Assembly (NCBI GenBank): GCA_025449845.1
Contig: JANWIP010000003.1
Location: 1 to 64,000 of the forward strand
Length of the DNA: 64,000 bases
Direction of reading: 5' to 3'
DNA from: Solirubrobacteraceae bacterium
GTDB lineage: Bacteria; Actinomycetota; Thermoleophilia; Solirubrobacterales; Solirubrobacteraceae
The notes beneath the pieces are model-generated. The model was given only the letters and a program-made list of their open reading frames with translations, was not told the DNA's origin and made no database searches. Each line of letters starts with the position of its first letter. Within the stretch, counting starts at the first letter, position 1. Positions 61,440 through 64,000 of this stretch are shown piece after piece. Both the position numbers and the translations under genes were made by a program.

Positions 61440-61997
61440 TTATGCCTTACTCCCCGGGTGCCACCCACGGCCCTGCTTGGCTACCTTCTTTTCCTGCTCC
61501 AGTCCGGGCAGGACGCGGTAGAGATAGTTCTGCTTGATCCCCATGCGAGCAGCGAGCTCGGGGATGGTCACACCAGGCTGCTCAGAGACGATGGCGAGCG
61601 CCTGCGCGGCACGCGTGCCACTGCCCTTGCGCCGTCCGGGCGGACGACCGCGCCGTGCGGGTGTCTTCTTGGTGGCGGTAGCCGTGGCGGCGGGCGCCTC
61701 AGCGGCGGCTGCAGCCTCGGTGTCCACCTTGCGCGGACGACCAGGCCCACGACCGCTGCCCTTAGGACGACCGGGCTTACGACCGCTGCCCTTGGGACGG
61801 CCAGGCTTACGACCGCTGCCCTTAGGACGACCGGGCCCACGGCGGGCGGGCGTCGCAACAGCGGCTGAGCTTGCACCACCGACGCCCTCCAGCGCGGAGG
61901 CGGCAGCCTCAAGGCGCTGATACTCATCTATCAGCGGCCGCAGCTCAGCCATCCGGCCTTGGATCTCCTGGCGCTTCTCATCGAGAAAGTCAGTCAC
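61440..61997 (-). CDS. AT-hook and winged-helix DNA-binding protein
   Basis: 185 residues from GTG 61997, seven bases after GAGGA. A coiled-coil start ('DEKRQEIQGRMAELRPLIDE') is followed by four tandem AT-hook units: GRPKGSGRKP, GRPKGSGRKP, GRPKGSGRGP and GRPRK, then a second 'RRGRPPGRRKGSG'. The C-terminal domain 'IVSEQPGVTIPELAARMGIK' with 'NYLYRVLPGLEQEKKVAKQG' is a winged-helix fold. It should bind AT-rich minor grooves and probably organises the nucleoid or regulates genes. Its DNA has three 30-base repeats. A CRP-like palindrome lies upstream. Confidence 0.85.
   Translation of the reverse strand: MTDFLDEKRQEIQGRMAELRPLIDEYQRLEAAASALEGVGGASSAAVATPARRGPGRPKGSGRKPGRPKGSGRKPGRPKGSGRGPGRPRKVDTEAAAAAEAPAATATATKKTPARRGRPPGRRKGSGTRAAQALAIVSEQPGVTIPELAARMGIKQNYLYRVLPGLEQEKKVAKQGRGWHPGSKA
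61740..61842. repeat. Three 30-base direct repeats coding for AT-hooks
   Basis: A unit containing CCACGACCGCTGCCC or TTACGACCGCTGCCC and then TTAGGACGACCGGG occurs three times with a few changes. It encodes the repeated GRPKGSGRKP peptide on the minus strand. Confidence 0.85.
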
Positions 61998-62023
61998 GTT
62001 TTGTTCCTCTTCACTTGAGCGAA

Positions 62024-62058
62024 TGTGATCTAGACCACATCATTATTTCCGATCGGAA
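62024..62058. promoter_or_regulatory. CRP/GlxR-like palindrome and adjacent 12-bp palindrome
   Basis: TGTGA-TCTAGA-CCACA at 62024-62039 differs from the CRP-family consensus TGTGA-N6-TCACA at one position. TTCCGATCGGAA at 62047-62058 is a perfect 12-bp palindrome. Both lie within 62 bases upstream of the AT-hook gene start on the minus strand, in an AT-richer stretch (61998-62220) without a gene. They are candidate operators. Confidence 0.45.
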
Positions 62059-62220
62059 TAAGAGAGGCACGGCTCGTCGGCCTGCGGCCGAGACTGCACA
62101 CCCTCTATGTCTCACCTTACACGAATACCCAATCTTGCCAACCGTATGCAAGGTTACGTCCATGTTAGAACGCGATTCAGACGACTATTTAGAGACGGTT
62201 AAGTGTCTTGACGCATGCTG

Positions 62221-62676
62221 CTAAGCGTCAGCACCCTCCAACAAGGCACGTAGGCGCTCAAGCGTACGCGTGGCCTCGCGTTCGGGCATACCCCCAACCA
62301 AGGCGCGACTGGCAAGCGCACCGATAGGCCCCAAAGGAGGACGGAAGTCATTGGCGTAATCAAAGCGAGTGCAACCATCTGCCAACCCCTCAAGCGTGTA
62401 CTCGGTACGGGCACGCGAGCGAGCCGGACCGCGGCCCTCCCAGACGGCCCGTTTTTCGCTCTGGCACTCGATAAGTCGCCAATGAACATCGAGGCTGACG
62501 CCGCGCAGATGCACGCGTTGATCCATCTCAAACCCAACCTGCACGGGCCCATCATCGGCATGGCGCAGGGCGCGGTGAATGGTGACCCAGTCCCCTAAAC
62601 GCGCGGGGTCCATGACCGTCTTCCACACCTCGGCGGGCGACGCGGCAATGCGAATCGATGCTGTGACGGTGCTCAT
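62221..62676 (-). CDS. SRPBCC (START-like) family protein
   Basis: 151 residues. The start 'VTASIRIAASPAEVWKTVMD' followed by 'PARLGDWVTIHRAL' is the common SRPBCC opening: a strand, then helices and a Trp. 'LEGLADGCTRFDYANDFRPP' and 'LGPIGALASRALVGGMPERE' complete the helix-grip fold, whose cavity binds a hydrophobic ligand. The ligand is unknown. It follows the NAD(P)-binding protein on the same strand by 42 bases. Confidence 0.85.
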   Translation of the reverse strand: MSTVTASIRIAASPAEVWKTVMDPARLGDWVTIHRALRHADDGPVQVGFEMDQRVHLRGVSLDVHWRLIECQSEKRAVWEGRGPARSRARTEYTLEGLADGCTRFDYANDFRPPLGPIGALASRALVGGMPEREATRTLERLRALLEGADA

Positions 62677-62718
62677 GCGCAGGTGACTGTACTCATGTCA
62701 TCTCGTACTGGCGCGAAC

Positions 62719-63648
62719 TCAGCGCGCGCGTAGCGGCTCGACGGCCTCCCACTCGGCCAAGGCGTGCTCGACGGCGGCATCGAATGAATGCAGCCGCACG
62801 CCGAGCAACTCAGGTGCGTGATCATCAGCAGGCAGCAGATCGCTGCCGAGGCTCTCCATCAGCGGCAAAACCAGCTCGGGGTCCTCGGAGGCAATGGCGG
62901 CGGCAACGCGCGCCGCGATCGGAGTAGCGCTCAGCGGCAGAGCGATGGCAGGACGCCCCACAAGCATGAGCTCAGCGATGCGCTCGATGATCGTTCCGTA
63001 ACTCAATACCTCAGGCCCGCCGATATCCAAGGCACGCCCGGCAACGGCCGGCACATGCGCGGCGGCAGCGAGCATGTCGGTGACATCGCGCGCATCGATG
63101 GGCTGTGTGCGATAGCGCTGCCAAGCCGGCAGGGTAAGCACGGGCATACGCTCGATGAGGCGCACGAGAAAGCGAAAAGAACGCGAGCCGGCACCGATCA
63201 CGATGGAGGCGCGCAGCGCAACAGAATCGGGCACGGCCTGCAGCAGAATGCTCTCGACCGCGAGGCGACTGGCGAGGTGACGCGATGCCGATTCGGCGCC
63301 TCCCCGCGGCAGCGGCCCGCCGAGGTAAACGATGCGCTTTACGCCTGCGGCGCGGGCGGCAGCAGCGAAGTTGACAGCGGCAAGGCGCTCCTGCTCAGGG
63401 AAGTCGCGCCCGGCGGCGCCATCCATGGAATGGATGAGGTAATAGGCAACCTCGATCTCCTCCAGTGCCTCCGTCAGCCCGGCGCCACTGATAACGTCGC
63501 CGCGCACAGTCTCGACGTGCCAGGCGATGGGGATACGCAGCCGGGCGGGGTCGCGCACGAAAGCCCGAAGCTGATGCCCATCGCGGCGCAGACGAGGGAT
63601 AAGCAGCGAGCCGGCGAAGCCAGAGGCGCCGGTAACGAGCACACGCAT
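62719..63648 (-). CDS. NAD(P)H-binding protein (atypical SDR / NmrA-like)
   Basis: 309 residues. 'VLVTGASGFAGSLLIPRLRR' is the Rossmann glycine motif, followed by 'RAFVRDPARLR' and 'VEVAYYLIHSMD'-like text ('EVAYYLIHSMDGAAGRDFPE'). 'VKRIVYLGGPLPRGGAESAS' matches the DUF2867 or NDUFA9-like group rather than a classical Tyr-Lys SDR. The C-terminal part is helical. It could be a redox sensor or isomerase; the substrate is unknown. It is divergent from the LhgO-like gene, with 37 bases between the two starts. Confidence 0.82.
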   Translation of the reverse strand: MRVLVTGASGFAGSLLIPRLRRDGHQLRAFVRDPARLRIPIAWHVETVRGDVISGAGLTEALEEIEVAYYLIHSMDGAAGRDFPEQERLAAVNFAAAARAAGVKRIVYLGGPLPRGGAESASRHLASRLAVESILLQAVPDSVALRASIVIGAGSRSFRFLVRLIERMPVLTLPAWQRYRTQPIDARDVTDMLAAAAHVPAVAGRALDIGGPEVLSYGTIIERIAELMLVGRPAIALPLSATPIAARVAAAIASEDPELVLPLMESLGSDLLPADDHAPELLGVRLHSFDAAVEHALAEWEAVEPLRAR

Positions 63649-63685
63649 ATGTGAGGATGATGACTGGTGTCAACTAAAAGTCCCA

Positions 63686-64000
63686 ATGGGTAGCGCGGAT
63701 GAGCGTCCCGGCCAGGCGCCGGTCCTGACCCCAGGATTGGCCTCCCAGCCCCCCACCCGCTGTGACGTGGCGATCGTCGGCGGCGGCATCCTGGGCCTGG
63801 CGGTCGCGCGTGAGTTACTGAGCCGCAAGCCGGATATGTCGCTGTGCGTGCTGGAGCGCGAGCAAGAGGTGGCAACCCACCAGACAGGCCACAACTCAGG
63901 CGTGGTGCACGCGGGCATCTATTACACCCCCGGCTCGCTGAAGGCGCGCCTGTGCGTGCAAGGCGCACGCGAGCTGTATGAGTACTGCAACGAGCGCGGG
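63686..64000 (+). CDS. L-2-hydroxyglutarate oxidase-like FAD protein (5' part, cut by window edge)
   Basis: From ATG 63686 the frame runs to the window end without a stop (105 codons). After a polar 26-residue start comes 'CDVAIVGGGILGLAVARELL', the FAD-binding glycine motif, and later 'QTGHNSGVVHAGIYYTPGSL' with 'KARLCVQGARELYEYC'. The N-S-G-V-V-H-A-G-I-Y-Y block is diagnostic of the LhgO family, which oxidises L-2-hydroxyglutarate and passes electrons to quinone. The rest of the gene lies outside. Confidence 0.88.
   Translation, partial: MGSADERPGQAPVLTPGLASQPPTRCDVAIVGGGILGLAVARELLSRKPDMSLCVLEREQEVATHQTGHNSGVVHAGIYYTPGSLKARLCVQGARELYEYCNERG

Noticed and set aside
61740-61842. Three 30-base repeats resembling a short CRISPR array
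   Set aside because: They lie inside a coding frame and encode repeated AT-hook peptides; there are no unique spacers and no cas genes.

Overview
The window looks like chromosomal DNA of a high-GC actinobacterium of the class Thermoleophilia (Solirubrobacterales-like). This rests on familiar families rather than a database search: secreted proteins beginning with a 'LPDCRAYEMV' block and carrying propeller repeats, fibronectin-like YYFQYG proteins with His/Arg-rich C-termini, AT-hook plus winged-helix proteins, a large-type SRP RNA, and heavy use of GTG/TTG starts.

Layout. 1-3100: a valine tRNA, two small exported proteins, an FKBP lipoprotein and the SRP RNA. 3100-9340: a GT-C membrane protein on the minus strand, then dnaX, a YbaB protein and recR, a hicAB-like pair and aspartate kinase. 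9340-16960: a polyprenyl-phosphate sugar transferase with a hairpin-rich leader, a CAP-domain protein, an ECF sigma factor preceded by a membrane protein that may be its partner, an O-antigen-ligase-like protein and a Fic remnant. 17113-19805: a protein O-mannosyltransferase and a nucleotide-sugar 6-dehydrogenase. 19900-23720: an accessory patch (excisionase-like HTH, MBL-fold protein, DUF1016/PDDEXK nuclease, small one-helix membrane proteins and a frameshifted second MBL copy).

23720-40210 is mainly an exopolysaccharide locus: secreted phosphoesterase, flippase, sulfotransferase, two glycosyltransferases, Gfo/Idh oxidoreductase, an aldo/keto-reductase-like protein, a polymerase/ligase, a Wzc-type tyrosine autokinase, two paralogous secreted fibronectin-like proteins around a methyltransferase, and an APS kinase. 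Sulfotransferase and APS kinase together suggest a sulfated glycan. 40660-50120 holds envelope proteins: an AT-richer small exported protein with the 3' relic of a second copy, a beta-propeller protein coupled to a 1108-residue DUF11-type protein, a methyltransferase, and an exported Hcp-like domain on a collagen-like stalk.

50195-61370 is a metabolic block. The minus-strand run sdhA-sdhB-CCG-domain subunit-UDP-GlcNAc 2-epimerase-Gfo/Idh links succinate oxidation to surface-sugar synthesis. A site-2 protease and an AidB-like acyl-CoA dehydrogenase lie upstream of it, and isocitrate and malate dehydrogenases run the other way and end in a strong terminator. 61440-64000 holds an AT-hook protein under a CRP-like palindrome, an SRPBCC protein, an NAD(P)-binding protein and the start of an L-2-hydroxyglutarate-oxidase-like gene cut by the window edge. 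No CRISPR array, rRNA or complete insertion sequence was seen. All calls come from reading the sequence; no searches were run.
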